Source: an uncultured Mediterraneibacter sp. (GTDB lineage: Bacteria; Bacillota; Clostridia; Lachnospirales; Lachnospiraceae). Taken from it: a stretch of DNA of 64,000 nt. Location of the stretch: contig NZ_CAKRGI010000005.1 in assembly GCF_934330165.1 (NCBI RefSeq), positions 22,361 through 86,360 on the forward strand, given 5' to 3'. Position 1 is the first letter of the stretch; each line of letters starts with the position of its first letter. The position numbers and the translations under genes were made by a program. The notes below the pieces were generated by a model. The model saw only the letters and a list, made by a program, of their open reading frames with translations, was not told where the DNA came from and made no database searches. Shown here in pieces: positions 45,764 to 54,440 of this stretch.

Positions 45764-47079
45764 CATATCAGGAAATAGAAAGATATATATCGGAGATTCC
45801 GAAGTTTACAAAAAAGCACAGCCTTTCCCATACGAAGCGGTTTCTTGAAATTCTTCAGATCCCGCAGGAAAAAATGAAGATTCTCCATGTGGCGGGAACG
45901 AATGGAAAAGGATCTGTATGTGTGTATCTGGATGCAATGCTGCGTTCCGAAGGGAAAAGGACAGGACTGTTCATTTCCCCTCATCTGGTAAAGATGAATG
46001 AGCGGATCATGATCGATGGTATTCCGGTGAGTGACGAAGTTTTCAGCGGAGTTTTTACACAGACACTGGGAGCGGTAAAGCAGATGGAGGCGGAGGGACT
46101 GGAGCATCCGACTTTTTTTGAATTTCTGTTCGGAATGGGAATGCTGGCATTTTCCCAGGCAGAAGCAGAGTATGTGATCCTGGAGACAGGACTTGGCGGA
46201 AGGCTGGATGCAACCAGTGCCACAGAAGATCCAAAAGTGTGTGTCATTACTTCCATCGGACTGGATCACATGGAATATCTGGGGAATACCGTGGAGCAGA
46301 TCGCCGGTGAGAAAGCAGGGATCATCCGTCCCGGTGTTCCGGTCTTTTATGCACAGAGTGCGGAAGAAAGTGACAGAGTCATTGAAAAGACGGCAGCACA
46401 GCTGCGAAGTTCCTGTAAAAAAATCGGGAAAGATGCGTACGAAATTCTTGGAATCAAAGAGAAACATATTGCTTTTTCCTGCACGAATGCTTATTATGGA
46501 ACTACCACGTGGAAACTGAATAATATAGGAAGTTATCAGCCGGGAAATGCCCTGCTTGCCATGGAAGTGATGCAGTACCTGTTCCGGGAAAAAGGGCATG
46601 TGGATCGTTGGAGAGAGGCACTGGCACAGGTGAAGTGGCAGGGGCGGATGGAGGAGATCCTTCCGTCGGTTTATGTAGATGGAGCCCATAATGTGAGTGC
46701 CATTGATGCATTTGTGAAGAGTGTACCGGAGACCGCAGAAGGAAATATTATTTTATTTTCTGCTGTGAAGGATAAAGAGTATGAAGAGATGATCGCACAC
46801 TTATGCGGCAGTGTTCCGGCAGAATTTTACGTGGTTACGCTGATCGACGGGGAGCGGGCAACGGATGCAGAGCTGCTTGGAAAGTTATTTAAAAAGTATA
46901 CAGACCGTCCGGTCATCGTCATTGAATCGGTGCAGAAGGCTTTGGAATATGTACTGGAGCATCAGGAAAAAAAGACGGTGTATTGTCTGGGATCACTTTA
47001 CCTGACCGGGATGGTCAAGGAGACGGTAGAGCGGATGCGAAAAGAAAAAGCAGATGAAAGCCGGATGAGAAAGAACTGA
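45760..47079 (+). CDS. folC: Bifunctional folylpolyglutamate / dihydrofolate synthase
   Basis: Adds glutamate to dihydropteroate or folates. The 439-residue Mur-ligase-fold protein has the P-loop HVAGTNGKGSV (about 43-53), SPHLVKMNERI, LETGLGGRLDATS near 143, and VDGAHNVSA near 306. Its ATG overlaps the stop of the preceding gene (ATGA), so translation is probably coupled, although the two functions are unrelated. Confidence 0.95.
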   Translation: MTYQEIERYISEIPKFTKKHSLSHTKRFLEILQIPQEKMKILHVAGTNGKGSVCVYLDAMLRSEGKRTGLFISPHLVKMNERIMIDGIPVSDEVFSGVFTQTLGAVKQMEAEGLEHPTFFEFLFGMGMLAFSQAEAEYVILETGLGGRLDATSATEDPKVCVITSIGLDHMEYLGNTVEQIAGEKAGIIRPGVPVFYAQSAEESDRVIEKTAAQLRSSCKKIGKDAYEILGIKEKHIAFSCTNAYYGTTTWKLNNIGSYQPGNALLAMEVMQYLFREKGHVDRWREALAQVKWQGRMEEILPSVYVDGAHNVSAIDAFVKSVPETAEGNIILFSAVKDKEYEEMIAHLCGSVPAEFYVVTLIDGERATDAELLGKLFKKYTDRPVIVIESVQKALEYVLEHQEKKTVYCLGSLYLTGMVKETVERMRKEKADESRMRKN

Positions 47080-47155
47080 AGAGCAGCAGGAAAAGCAGAA
47101 GCCGGAAGCAGCAACAGACAGAAAGAGCAGCAGACATGTGGGAGGTTACAGACAG

Positions 47156-47299
47156 ATGCTGAACTATGAAGAGGAGATCAGAAAGTTTAAACCGAGCCTC
47201 GAAGTAGAAGATATCGAGGATGCGGTTTATGAGGAAGATCTGACAGATATGCAAGATCTTCTGAAAGAAGTCATGGAAAAGAAGAAAAAGAAGAAATAG
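47156..47299 (+). CDS. Small charged protein of 47 residues
   Basis: A short gene (MLNYEEEIRKFKPSLEVEDI...) ending in a run of six lysines. It is strongly acidic in the middle and has no membrane segment. GGGAGGT lies 8-10 bases before the ATG, and the TAG is 17 bases before the next gene, so it looks like a translated operon member between folC and the TPR protein. Function unknown. Confidence 0.65.
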   Translation: MLNYEEEIRKFKPSLEVEDIEDAVYEEDLTDMQDLLKEVMEKKKKKK

Positions 47300-47315
47300 A
47301 AAATGGTGGGTATAA

Positions 47316-48689
47316 ATGGATTATGCTAAGAAGATCATGTACCAGTCCAACTACTGGTATAATGATGGTCTGAAGAAGGCTCAGGAGAGAGATATGAGCG
47401 GAGCGATCATCGCCCTGCGTCAGAGCCTGCAGTACAACAGGGAGAATATTGCAGCGAGAAATCTTCTGGGACTGGTATATTATGGAATAGGGGAAGTGGC
47501 AGAGGCACTGGTGGAGTGGATCATCAGTAAGAACCTGAAGCCGCATGACAATATAGCTGATTCCTACATACGGAATGTTCAGGACTCTGCGAATGAACTG
47601 GAGAGTATTAATCAGGCGATCAAAAAGTATAATCAATGTCTGGGATATTGTAAGCAGAACGGAGAAGATCTGGCGACGATCCAGTTAAAGCAGGTGATCG
47701 CGGCACATCCGACCTTCCTGAAGGCTTATCAACTGCTGGCATTGATCTATATTCAGACGAATCAGAATACAAAGGCAAGGCAGCTTCTTCTGACAGCGAG
47801 AAAGCTGGATGTTTCAAATACAACGACGTTGAATTATCTGCGAGAGATCACGAGACAGCGTGGAAGACATGGAAAAGATGTGGATCGAAAAAAGAAAAAG
47901 AAGGATGAAGCAGTGGAATACAGCCTTGGCAATGAGACGATCATTCAGCCAAAGCGTTCTCCGGTAAGGGAGCTGGCGGGAAGACTGGCAGTTTTGAATA
48001 TCTTTATCGGAGCGGTGATCGGTGCGGCAATCATCTGGTTTCTGATTGCACCGGCAGTGAACCAGTCCAGATCAGAGAAACTCAATGATCAGATGCGGGC
48101 ATACAGTGAACAGATCGGTACATTGGATGCACAGATCAGTGCTCAGTCGAAGACACTGGAGCAGTATCGTGCCGCAGGTGAAGAGGCACAGGCTGCAGTG
48201 GACAAAGCGAATGCCACAACTGCAAGTTATGAAAAGCTTTTGAGTGTGTACGATCAGTACCGGGCAGAGTCAGTGAATAGTTCGAAACTGGCAGATGCTC
48301 TGCTGGAGATCAATAAAGATTCCATGAGTGATAATGGAAAGAATCTTTACGATAGTATTTCCGGGGATATTTTTCCGGCTGCATGCAAGAGAAAGACTGT
48401 CAATGCTGAAGATTCGCTGGATTCAGGAGCGTATGATGATGCGATCGCAGAGCTGACCAAAGTTCTCACAATGGATTCTACTTACAATGATGGTAAGGCG
48501 ATCTATTTGATCGCACAGGCATATCAGGGTAAGCAGGATACGGAGAATGCAAAAAAATACTACCAGATGTATCTGGACAGCTATTCAGAGTACCGTTATG
48601 CCGATGATGCTCAGGAGCAGCTGAATGCACTGGGAGGTGGAACGGCAGCAGACGGAAATACCGGAGAGAATGGCACTACAGGCGAATAA
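47316..48689 (+). CDS. Membrane TPR protein with coiled coil
   Basis: 457 residues: N-terminal TPR-like repeats (about 1-175), a basic linker rich in Lys, one membrane segment (about 225-250, starting VLNIFIGAVIGAAIIWFLI), a predicted coiled coil (about 255-310), and C-terminal TPR-like repeats (about 355-440), with a glycine-rich tail. The topology puts repeats on both sides of the membrane. Probably a scaffold; partner unknown. Weak GGTGGG ribosome-binding site. Confidence 0.8.
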   Translation: MDYAKKIMYQSNYWYNDGLKKAQERDMSGAIIALRQSLQYNRENIAARNLLGLVYYGIGEVAEALVEWIISKNLKPHDNIADSYIRNVQDSANELESINQAIKKYNQCLGYCKQNGEDLATIQLKQVIAAHPTFLKAYQLLALIYIQTNQNTKARQLLLTARKLDVSNTTTLNYLREITRQRGRHGKDVDRKKKKKDEAVEYSLGNETIIQPKRSPVRELAGRLAVLNIFIGAVIGAAIIWFLIAPAVNQSRSEKLNDQMRAYSEQIGTLDAQISAQSKTLEQYRAAGEEAQAAVDKANATTASYEKLLSVYDQYRAESVNSSKLADALLEINKDSMSDNGKNLYDSISGDIFPAACKRKTVNAEDSLDSGAYDDAIAELTKVLTMDSTYNDGKAIYLIAQAYQGKQDTENAKKYYQMYLDSYSEYRYADDAQEQLNALGGGTAADGNTGENGTTGE

Positions 48690-48705
48690 AAGAAAGATAC
48701 TTAAG

Positions 48706-48734
48706 AGGATATGCGGAAAAGCATATCCTTTTTT
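48706..48734 (+). terminator. Terminator before the spoIIA operon
   Basis: AGGATATGC (48706-48714) pairs with GCATATCCT (48721-48729) and a T-run follows. It insulates spoIIAA from the TPR gene. Confidence 0.85.
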
Positions 48735-48769
48735 CTTTGTTATAAATTAGAATAAGGAGCGGGAAAAGT

Positions 48770-49084
48770 ATGAAATATCAGGTGCAGGAAAATTGTCTGA
48801 CGATCTATCTTCCGAGAGAGGTAGATCATCATAATGCAGAGGAGATCAAAGCAGAGGCAGATGCGGTGATCGACAGAAATCATATCAGATATGTGATCTT
48901 TGATTTTGACAGAACTGATTTTATGGACAGTTCAGGAATCGGAGTCATCATGGGAAGATATAAGACCATCAGTCTGATCGGAGGAGAAGTATGGGCAGTA
49001 CATACCAATGAAAGGATCAGGAAGATCCTGACATTATCGGGGGTTACAAAAATTATGCAGATCTACGAGGAGGAACGGGTATGA
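48770..49084 (+). CDS. spoIIAA: Anti-sigma F factor antagonist SpoIIAA
   Basis: A 104-residue STAS-domain protein. Unphosphorylated SpoIIAA frees sigma F from SpoIIAB in the forespore. The phosphorylation site is in FMDSSGIGVIMGRY (Ser54 or Ser55). ATAAGGAGCG precedes the start. Its stop overlaps spoIIAB by 4 bases. I could not find a convincing sigma-H promoter in the short upstream gap. Confidence 0.95.
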   Translation: MKYQVQENCLTIYLPREVDHHNAEEIKAEADAVIDRNHIRYVIFDFDRTDFMDSSGIGVIMGRYKTISLIGGEVWAVHTNERIRKILTLSGVTKIMQIYEEERV

Positions 49085-49536
49085 GAGACACAAATGAAAT
49101 GGAGATTCAGTTTGACAGTAAATCCTGCAATGAAGGATTTGCGAGAGTGGCAGTCGCCTCATTTCTGACGCAGATGAATCCGACAGTGGAGGAAGTTGCG
49201 GATGTAAAGACGGCAGTTTCGGAGGCAGTGACCAATGCCATCATTCACGGATATGAAAAACGGCAGGGAAAGATCTGTATTTTCTGCCGGATCTCGGAAA
49301 ATCAATTTTTTATGGAAGTATCAGACAAAGGAAAAGGGATCCTGAATGTTGAAGAGGCGATGCAGCCTATGTATACGACAAAGCCGGAAGAAGACCGTTC
49401 CGGGATGGGATTTGCGTTTATGGAAGCATTTATGGATGAAGTGAGGGTAGAATCGGAACCGGGAAAAGGAACGCGCGTCAGGATGAAAAAGCTCATCGGA
49501 AAAGGACGGGAACTATGGACCACACAATCTCTCTGA
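49081..49536 (+). CDS. spoIIAB: Anti-sigma F factor / SpoIIAA kinase SpoIIAB
   Basis: 151 residues of GHKL ATPase fold: the N-box AVSEAVTNAIIHGY near 43-56, the G1 box SDKGKGI near 81-87, and the G2 region RSGMGFAFMEAFMDEV. It holds sigma F inactive and phosphorylates SpoIIAA. GAGGAGGA precedes its ATG. It overlaps both neighbours, by 4 and 22 bases. Confidence 0.95.
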   Translation: MRDTNEMEIQFDSKSCNEGFARVAVASFLTQMNPTVEEVADVKTAVSEAVTNAIIHGYEKRQGKICIFCRISENQFFMEVSDKGKGILNVEEAMQPMYTTKPEEDRSGMGFAFMEAFMDEVRVESEPGKGTRVRMKKLIGKGRELWTTQSL

Positions 49537-50228
49537 TCAGAAAATCTCACCATGGGGATAAAGAAGCGAGAGAACAACTGGTAAAAGAAAATGTAGGTCT
49601 GGTGTGGTGTGTAGTAAAGAGATTTTATGGAAGAGGTGCAGAGCCGGAAGATTTATTTCAGATTGGGAGCATCGGACTGTTAAAAGCAATCGATAAATTT
49701 GACCTTTCTTATGATGTTCAGTTTTCGACGTATGCAGTGCCAATGATATCAGGAGAGATCCGCCGGTTTTTAAGGGATGACGGAATGATAAAAGTGGGTC
49801 GTTCTTTAAAAGAACTTTCATATAAATGTGGAAAGAAAAAGGAAGAACTGACGGAGCGGATGGGAAGAGAACCGACGGTGGAGGAACTGGCAGCATCGCT
49901 GGGGACGGAAAAAGAAGAACTTGTCCAGGCAATGGAGGCGGCAACAGAGGTAGAGTCGATCTACAGACCGATCCATCAGGAAGGGGATTCTCAACTGAGC
50001 ATTCTGGACAGGCTGGAAGAAAAAAGCAGGCCGGAAGAGCATCTTTTGAACCGGATGATGTTGTCTCAGATTTTAGACGGACTGGACAAGGAGGAACGAC
50101 AGTTGATCTATCTGAGGTATTTTCAGGAAAAGACACAGGCAGCAGTGGGAGAGATTCTGGGGATTTCACAGGTACAGGTGTCGAGAATGGAAAAGAAAAT
50201 ACTGGAACGAATGAGAAAGCAGATGTGA
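49515..50228 (+). CDS. sigF: Forespore sigma factor F
   Basis: First compartment-specific sigma factor of sporulation. The 237 residues show region 2 (EPEDLFQIGSIGLLKAIDKFDLSYDVQFSTYAVPMISGEIRRFLRDDG split by strands), region 3, and a region 4 helix-turn-helix TQAAVGEILGISQVQVSRMEKKIL. It starts 22 bases inside spoIIAB after GGGAACT, giving tight stoichiometric coupling. Confidence 0.96.
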   Translation: MDHTISLIRKSHHGDKEAREQLVKENVGLVWCVVKRFYGRGAEPEDLFQIGSIGLLKAIDKFDLSYDVQFSTYAVPMISGEIRRFLRDDGMIKVGRSLKELSYKCGKKKEELTERMGREPTVEELAASLGTEKEELVQAMEAATEVESIYRPIHQEGDSQLSILDRLEEKSRPEEHLLNRMMLSQILDGLDKEERQLIYLRYFQEKTQAAVGEILGISQVQVSRMEKKILERMRKQM

Positions 50229-50246
50229 GAAGACAGATCTGAGAAA

Positions 50247-50345
50247 ATGAAAAAAGCAGGTACAGGAAAACTGACAGACCCCGGAATAGATGAAAGTGAA
50301 ATTTATCAGGTATATCTTTCCACCGGAAATGGAATACTAGCATAG
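50247..50345 (+). CDS. Possible 32-residue peptide gene
   Basis: A short frame (MKKAGTGKLTDPGIDESEIY...) between sigF and the next gene. There is only a weak ribosome-binding site (CTGAGAA). It may be chance, and I list it only because the 130-base gap otherwise holds nothing. Confidence 0.2.
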   Translation: MKKAGTGKLTDPGIDESEIYQVYLSTGNGILA

Positions 50346-50361
50346 AAAAGATTGGAAAGGT

Positions 50362-50631
50362 ATGGTGAGTAAAATGGAAAATGGACATGGAAAAGTATGG
50401 ATCTGTCTGTTGATTCTGGTTCTGATCGCAGTGGTGATCGGACTTTTATATTATACGACTGCCGCAAAGCAGCCGGATGAAGAAGGATTTTTGATTCGGT
50501 CAGAGCAAATCAAGCCCGGAGAACGGGGATCAGGGAAATTACAGTCAGGAGAACCGGGTTCGGGAGAGTTACGGTCAGAAAAATTGCGATCAGCACAAAC
50601 CGGGAATGGGGGGAACGGATATGGCATCTGA
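50362..50631 (+). CDS. Small single-pass membrane protein between sigF and spoVAA
   Basis: Up to 89 residues: one membrane helix (about 12-32, VWICLLILVLIAVVIGLLYY) and a low-complexity tail with repeated Gly-Ser and Leu-Arg-Ser words, encoded by imperfect repeats in the DNA. GGAAAGG lies right before ATG 50362; GTG 50365 or ATG 50374 are alternatives. It overlaps spoVAA by 11 bases. Function unknown; a sporulation link is inferred from position. Confidence 0.6.
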   Translation: MVSKMENGHGKVWICLLILVLIAVVIGLLYYTTAAKQPDEEGFLIRSEQIKPGERGSGKLQSGEPGSGELRSEKLRSAQTGNGGNGYGI

Positions 50632-51271
50632 ATCTGTGACCGTTTATCTGAAAGGCGACCGGAATGTAGAAGTGACAAAGCAGGATGTGACACTGGGCGA
50701 TCTTCTGGAGATTGAATGTGCAGATAAGCTACTGCAGTCCAAAATCCGGGTTTTGAAGGTCCTTCGGATCCGGGAAGAAAAGGAACAGCGTTTTGTGATC
50801 TCTCTTTTAAAAATCATAGACCTCATCCATGAGCAGTATCCCAAAGTAGAAATACAGAATCTTGGAGAGAGTGACCTGATCGTAACATATGAAAATCAGA
50901 AGACACCGCCAATGATCTGGCATTTTCTGAAAACCGCAGTGGTAACGGTTATTATTTTTTGTGGATCAGCATTTTCGGTCATGGCATTTAACAATGATGT
51001 GGATGTATCGAAACTGTTCGGACAGATCTATGAACTGGTTATAGGAAAAGAATCGAATGGCTTTACGATCCTGGAGATCATGTATTCTATCGGACTGGTA
51101 GTTGGAATCCTTGTTTTCTTTAATCATTTCGGAAAAAAACGGTTTACGGTAGATCCGACTCCCATGGAAGTACAGATGCGCCTGTATGAGAATGATATTC
51201 AGACGACGCTGGTGGAAGATGCTGCGAGAAGAAAGAAGGAAATTGACCTGGAAAATGGAGGAGGAAAATAA
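50621..51271 (+). CDS. spoVAA: Stage V sporulation protein AA
   Basis: 216 residues. The N-terminal half is a soluble domain (VTVYLKGDRNVEVTKQDVTLGDLLEIECAD), then two membrane segments near 105-125 and 150-170, and a charged tail. SpoVA proteins move dipicolinate across the spore inner membrane. GGGGGGA selects ATG 50621 over 50606. Its stop overlaps spoVAB (TAATG). Confidence 0.88.
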   Translation: MASESVTVYLKGDRNVEVTKQDVTLGDLLEIECADKLLQSKIRVLKVLRIREEKEQRFVISLLKIIDLIHEQYPKVEIQNLGESDLIVTYENQKTPPMIWHFLKTAVVTVIIFCGSAFSVMAFNNDVDVSKLFGQIYELVIGKESNGFTILEIMYSIGLVVGILVFFNHFGKKRFTVDPTPMEVQMRLYENDIQTTLVEDAARRKKEIDLENGGGK

Positions 51272-51687
51272 TGTGGGCAGGACAGATTTTTCTCGGTATT
51301 CTGGGGATGAGTGCAGGCGTTGTCGTGGCAGGAGGATTATTTTCTTTTATTGTAGAACTCGGGGTGATCTCGGATTTTGCAGACCGTACCCATACTGCAA
51401 ACCACATCCTGCTTTATGAGGATGCGGTTTCAGCCGGGGCGATCTTTGGAAATGTCTTTCAGATCTTTCAGATTGGAATTCCCGGACAGTCCGTGCTGTT
51501 GGCACTTTTCGGACTATTTGCCGGGATTTTTGTCGGCTGCTGGGCGATGGCACTTGCAGAGATTCTGAATGTATTTCCGATCTTTATGAGGCGTGCAAGG
51601 ATCGTACGGTATGCAGCAGTCTTTATCCTGATGCTGGCACTGGGAAAAGGAATCGGTGCAGGACTCTTTTTCTGGAAAGGGTGGTAA
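51271..51687 (+). CDS. spoVAB: Stage V sporulation protein AB
   Basis: A 138-residue hydrophobic protein with about four membrane segments, opening MWAGQIFLGILGMSAGVVVAGGLFSF, typical of SpoVAB. In B. subtilis spoVAC-AF follow; here the operon stops after spoVAB and a convergent MATE gene begins ten bases later. The core channel genes must lie elsewhere or be absent. Confidence 0.9.
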   Translation: MWAGQIFLGILGMSAGVVVAGGLFSFIVELGVISDFADRTHTANHILLYEDAVSAGAIFGNVFQIFQIGIPGQSVLLALFGLFAGIFVGCWAMALAEILNVFPIFMRRARIVRYAAVFILMLALGKGIGAGLFFWKGW

Positions 51688-51696
51688 TAAGAAATC

Positions 51697-53025
51697 TTAA
51701 TAATGATATTTTTTCTTTTCCTGAAGGAGGAAAGAGCCGGTTACGATCAGCGTGAGAAGTTCTGCTGCCGTAATCGCACACCAGATGCCGTTGATGCCAA
51801 AAAAGACTGGGAGGATCAGCAGTGCAAGTGTCTGAATCACCAAAGTACGCAGCGAGGAAATGATCGCAGAGATCTTTCCGTTATTCAGTCCGGTGAAAAA
51901 TGCCGAGCCGAAAATGTTAAATCCGCTGAAGAGATAGGAAATTGCGTAAAGCATAAAACCGGTCCGTGTCATTTCGCACAGAACAGGATCGTATCCAACG
52001 AAGAGACGGGCGATCGGAAGAGCCAGTATCTCAGACAGCAGGGTAATGGAAAGGGCAGTGATCCCGGTGATCCGCAGGCTTTTTGTCAGCAGATTATGGA
52101 GTTCAGACTTGTTGTCTGCTCCGTAATGATATCCGACGATGGGATTGATCCCGATGGCATATCCAAGGTAGATGGAAGTTGCGATGAAAGAGGCGTACAT
52201 GACCACTCCGTAGGCAGCGATTCCATTTTCAGCAGCAGCACGCATCAGCTGGAAGTTATAGATCACTGATACCAGGGAGGTGGACAGGTTGGATAACATT
52301 TCTGAAGAACCATTTCCACAGGCTTTGCGGATACTTTTCCAGTCAAAGGCAGCGGGACGAAGAAGCAGTCCGCTTTTATTTTTATGAAGAAAATAGATCA
52401 GCGGGATAAAGCCTCCGACAAATTCGCTGGCACAGGTCGCAACTGCAGCACCGGCAATTCCGAATTTTAAGATACCGACCAGCGTAAAGTCGAGTATAAC
52501 ATTTGTAAGTCCTGCAAGAATCGAGATCCGAAGCCCGAGCTTCTGCTTTCCTGCCGTGGCAAGAAAACTCTGGAAACTGTTCTGAAGCATAAAAAATGGT
52601 TCAGAGAGAAGAAGAATCCGTCCATACAGGATCGCATCTTCCCGGATCAGATCGCTTGCACCCAGCAGAGAAACGATCTGCGGCATAAAAAGGAAACCGA
52701 AAAAGGCAATGATGGATGCTCCGAGAAGAATCAGCTCGATGAGCATGGAAAAGACTTCATTTGCCTTTTTCGGATTTTTCAGACCGAGATAAAAGGCTAC
52801 CAATGCACTGCCACCCGTTCCAATCATAAATCCCAGGGAAGAAACTCCCATCAGGACAGGCATGATCAGATTGACTGCAGCAAATGCATTTTTTCCCGCA
52901 TAATTTGACACGAAGAATCCGTCAACAATACTGTAAACAGAAGTCAGGATCATCATGGCAACGCAGGGGAGGACATAGAGGATCAGTTTTTTATAAGTAA
53001 AATGTTCAGAAAGCTTCAGTTCCAT
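51697..53025 (-). CDS. MATE-family efflux transporter
   Basis: A 442-residue membrane protein with about twelve hydrophobic segments and the MATE two-half pattern (IVDGFFVSNYAGKNAFAAVNLIMPVLMGVSSLGFMIGTGGSALVA in the first half). Such pumps export drugs or metabolites using sodium or proton gradients. It overlaps the upstream MarR gene by 10 bases, indicating a regulator-pump operon. Confidence 0.92.
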   Translation of the reverse strand: MELKLSEHFTYKKLILYVLPCVAMMILTSVYSIVDGFFVSNYAGKNAFAAVNLIMPVLMGVSSLGFMIGTGGSALVAFYLGLKNPKKANEVFSMLIELILLGASIIAFFGFLFMPQIVSLLGASDLIREDAILYGRILLLSEPFFMLQNSFQSFLATAGKQKLGLRISILAGLTNVILDFTLVGILKFGIAGAAVATCASEFVGGFIPLIYFLHKNKSGLLLRPAAFDWKSIRKACGNGSSEMLSNLSTSLVSVIYNFQLMRAAAENGIAAYGVVMYASFIATSIYLGYAIGINPIVGYHYGADNKSELHNLLTKSLRITGITALSITLLSEILALPIARLFVGYDPVLCEMTRTGFMLYAISYLFSGFNIFGSAFFTGLNNGKISAIISSLRTLVIQTLALLILPVFFGINGIWCAITAAELLTLIVTGSFLLQEKKKYHY

Positions 53026-53492
53026 AATTGTTCAGAATACTCCTTTAATGAGGTGAGTTGTTGCTGCATGAGTTTCAGGAGAAGGCTGCGTTCGTCTGGT
53101 GAAAAAGCAGAAAAAGAGTGGATATCTGCCTGTACCAGTGGGGCAACATAAGCTGCGGCAAGTTCTTCTCCCTTTGGTGTGAGCCGGAGGTATTTGATAT
53201 TTCCATATCCTTTTTGCGTGAAAAGTGAGACCAGTCCATCAGAAACCAGTTTTTTCACGGCTGAATTTACAGTCTGACGTGGAAAATACCATTTTTCACA
53301 AAGATCCGCCTGACTCAGCGGTGACGATGCAGTTACGACAATCGTATATAAAATCCAGTACGAAGTGCGTGGAAGACCGGATTTACGGGCGGCTTTCTGC
53401 CAGATATCATCCTGCTCCTTCCAAAGCCGGTTATAGAGTTCCAGTTGTCCGATGAGGACGGAGTCCTTTTGAGGAGTCTTTTGTATCGTCAT
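53016..53492 (-). CDS. MarR-family transcriptional regulator
   Basis: A 158-residue regulator with winged helix (about 58-115): SPLSQADLCEKWYFPRQTVNSAVKKLVSDGLVSLF, wing KGYGNIKYLRLTPKGEELAAAY. It is the first gene of the operon with the MATE pump. Two matching palindromes at its promoter suggest it represses both genes until a ligand binds. GGAGGTATCTC precedes the start on the minus strand. Confidence 0.92.
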   Translation of the reverse strand: MTIQKTPQKDSVLIGQLELYNRLWKEQDDIWQKAARKSGLPRTSYWILYTIVVTASSPLSQADLCEKWYFPRQTVNSAVKKLVSDGLVSLFTQKGYGNIKYLRLTPKGEELAAAYVAPLVQADIHSFSAFSPDERSLLLKLMQQQLTSLKEYSEQLWN

Positions 53493-53542
53493 GAGATACC
53501 TCCAGTCATGAAATGTAAATCTGAAAAAATGGTTCAGCGTAT

Positions 53543-53588
53543 ATCCGAAATCGGATTAACATGGCTGATTGTATATCCGATTTCGGAT
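53543..53588 (-). promoter_or_regulatory. Pair of palindromic operators for the MarR-MATE operon
   Basis: ATCCGAAATCGGAT (53543-53556) and ATCCGATTTCGGAT (53575-53588) are perfect palindromes 32 bp apart centre to centre, about three DNA turns. The second fills the spacer between the minus-strand -35 and -10; the first lies just past the start of transcription. Bound MarR would block initiation. Confidence 0.88.
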
Positions 53589-53596
53589 TTTGTCAA
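53568..53596 (-). promoter_or_regulatory. Promoter of the MarR-MATE operon
   Basis: On the minus strand TTGACA (53591-53596) and TACAAT (53568-53573) with a 17-base spacer that contains one operator. Confidence 0.88.
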
Positions 53597-53696
53597 GAGG
53601 GATTGGTGTATTAGCGATAAATGGTTCACTGATAAATCTATATAGAGAAAGAAGCGTTCGCATAAGAACAGAGTAAATGTGAGTATATTTTTAAAA

Positions 53697-53725
53697 TTGA
53701 CATTATACTCCTGTGGGAGTATAAT
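53697..53725 (+). promoter_or_regulatory. Consensus promoter with built-in operator for the DUF3990/HTH pair
   Basis: TTGACA (53697-53702) and TATAAT (53720-53725) with 17 bases between: an exact sigma-A consensus. A 10-bp perfect inverted repeat, ATTATACTCC (53702-53711) and GGAGTATAAT (53716-53725), covers the spacer and the whole -10. A repressor bound there would shut the promoter completely. Confidence 0.88.
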
Positions 53726-53762
53726 TGCGTAAAAGATTTTACTGATAAAGAAGGAGAAGAAC

Positions 53763-54440
53763 TTGAAAAGGGAAATTTACCATGGCTCGTCAGAAATTAT
53801 TGAAAGACCGGTTTATGGATACGGGAAATCTTATAATGATTACGGAATGGGATTTTATTGCACAGAAAGCCTGGAGATGGCGAAAGAGTGGGGTGTTTCA
53901 AGGAAAAGAGATGGGATTGCGAATTGTTATGAGCTGGATGATGAAGGACTGAAGATCCTGGACCTGAATGCAGATGATTTCTGTATTCTGCATTGGCTGA
54001 CTATTTTGCTTGAGAACCGGGAGTTTAATATTCCATCTGCACTGGCACAGGAAGCAAAAGAATATCTGATTCAGAATTTTCATGTAGATTATGAGCGTTA
54101 TGATCTGATTCAGGGGTATCGTGCGGATGATAGTTATTTTTCATTTGCACAGGATTTTATAAATGGAACGATTTCATACCGGCAGTTGAATCGTGCCATG
54201 CATCTTGGGAAATTAGGGCTTCAGATCGTGCTGAAGAGCAAAAAAGCATTTGAAAGACTTTGTTTTAAAGGATATGAGCTGGCTGATAAAGAGGAGTGGT
54301 ATAGGAAAAAGATGATGAGGGATAAGTCCGCAAGAAGAGAATATTTTGATACGGAACGTAACAGAAGGCAGAAAGGAGATCTGTATATGTTGCAGATCAT
54401 AGACAGGGAGATGAGAGCAGATGATTTTTGCTTACGATAA
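53763..54440 (+). CDS. DUF3990-type protein, probable ADP-ribosyltransferase-fold toxin
   Basis: 225 residues, TTG start after GAAGGAGAAG. The N-terminus has YHGS (His7) and YGMGFYCT (Tyr32), the pattern of DUF3990 proteins that share the ADP-ribosyltransferase fold. ANCYELDDEGLKILDL, the downstream YDLIQGYRADDSYF and AFERLCFKGYE fit the same family. A toxin role is inferred from fold, the overlapping HTH partner and operator-controlled promoter. The acceptor target is unknown. Confidence 0.72.
   Translation: MKREIYHGSSEIIERPVYGYGKSYNDYGMGFYCTESLEMAKEWGVSRKRDGIANCYELDDEGLKILDLNADDFCILHWLTILLENREFNIPSALAQEAKEYLIQNFHVDYERYDLIQGYRADDSYFSFAQDFINGTISYRQLNRAMHLGKLGLQIVLKSKKAFERLCFKGYELADKEEWYRKKMMRDKSARREYFDTERNRRQKGDLYMLQIIDREMRADDFCLR

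Noticed and set aside
48690..48769. Sigma-H promoter for the spoIIA operon, from an AGAGGATAT match
   Set aside because: The match is part of the terminator stem and there is no GAAT-like -10 at the right distance.
50247..50345. A firm small gene between sigF and the membrane protein
   Set aside because: The 32-codon frame has only a weak ribosome-binding site and no recognisable motif, so it is kept only as a low-confidence feature.
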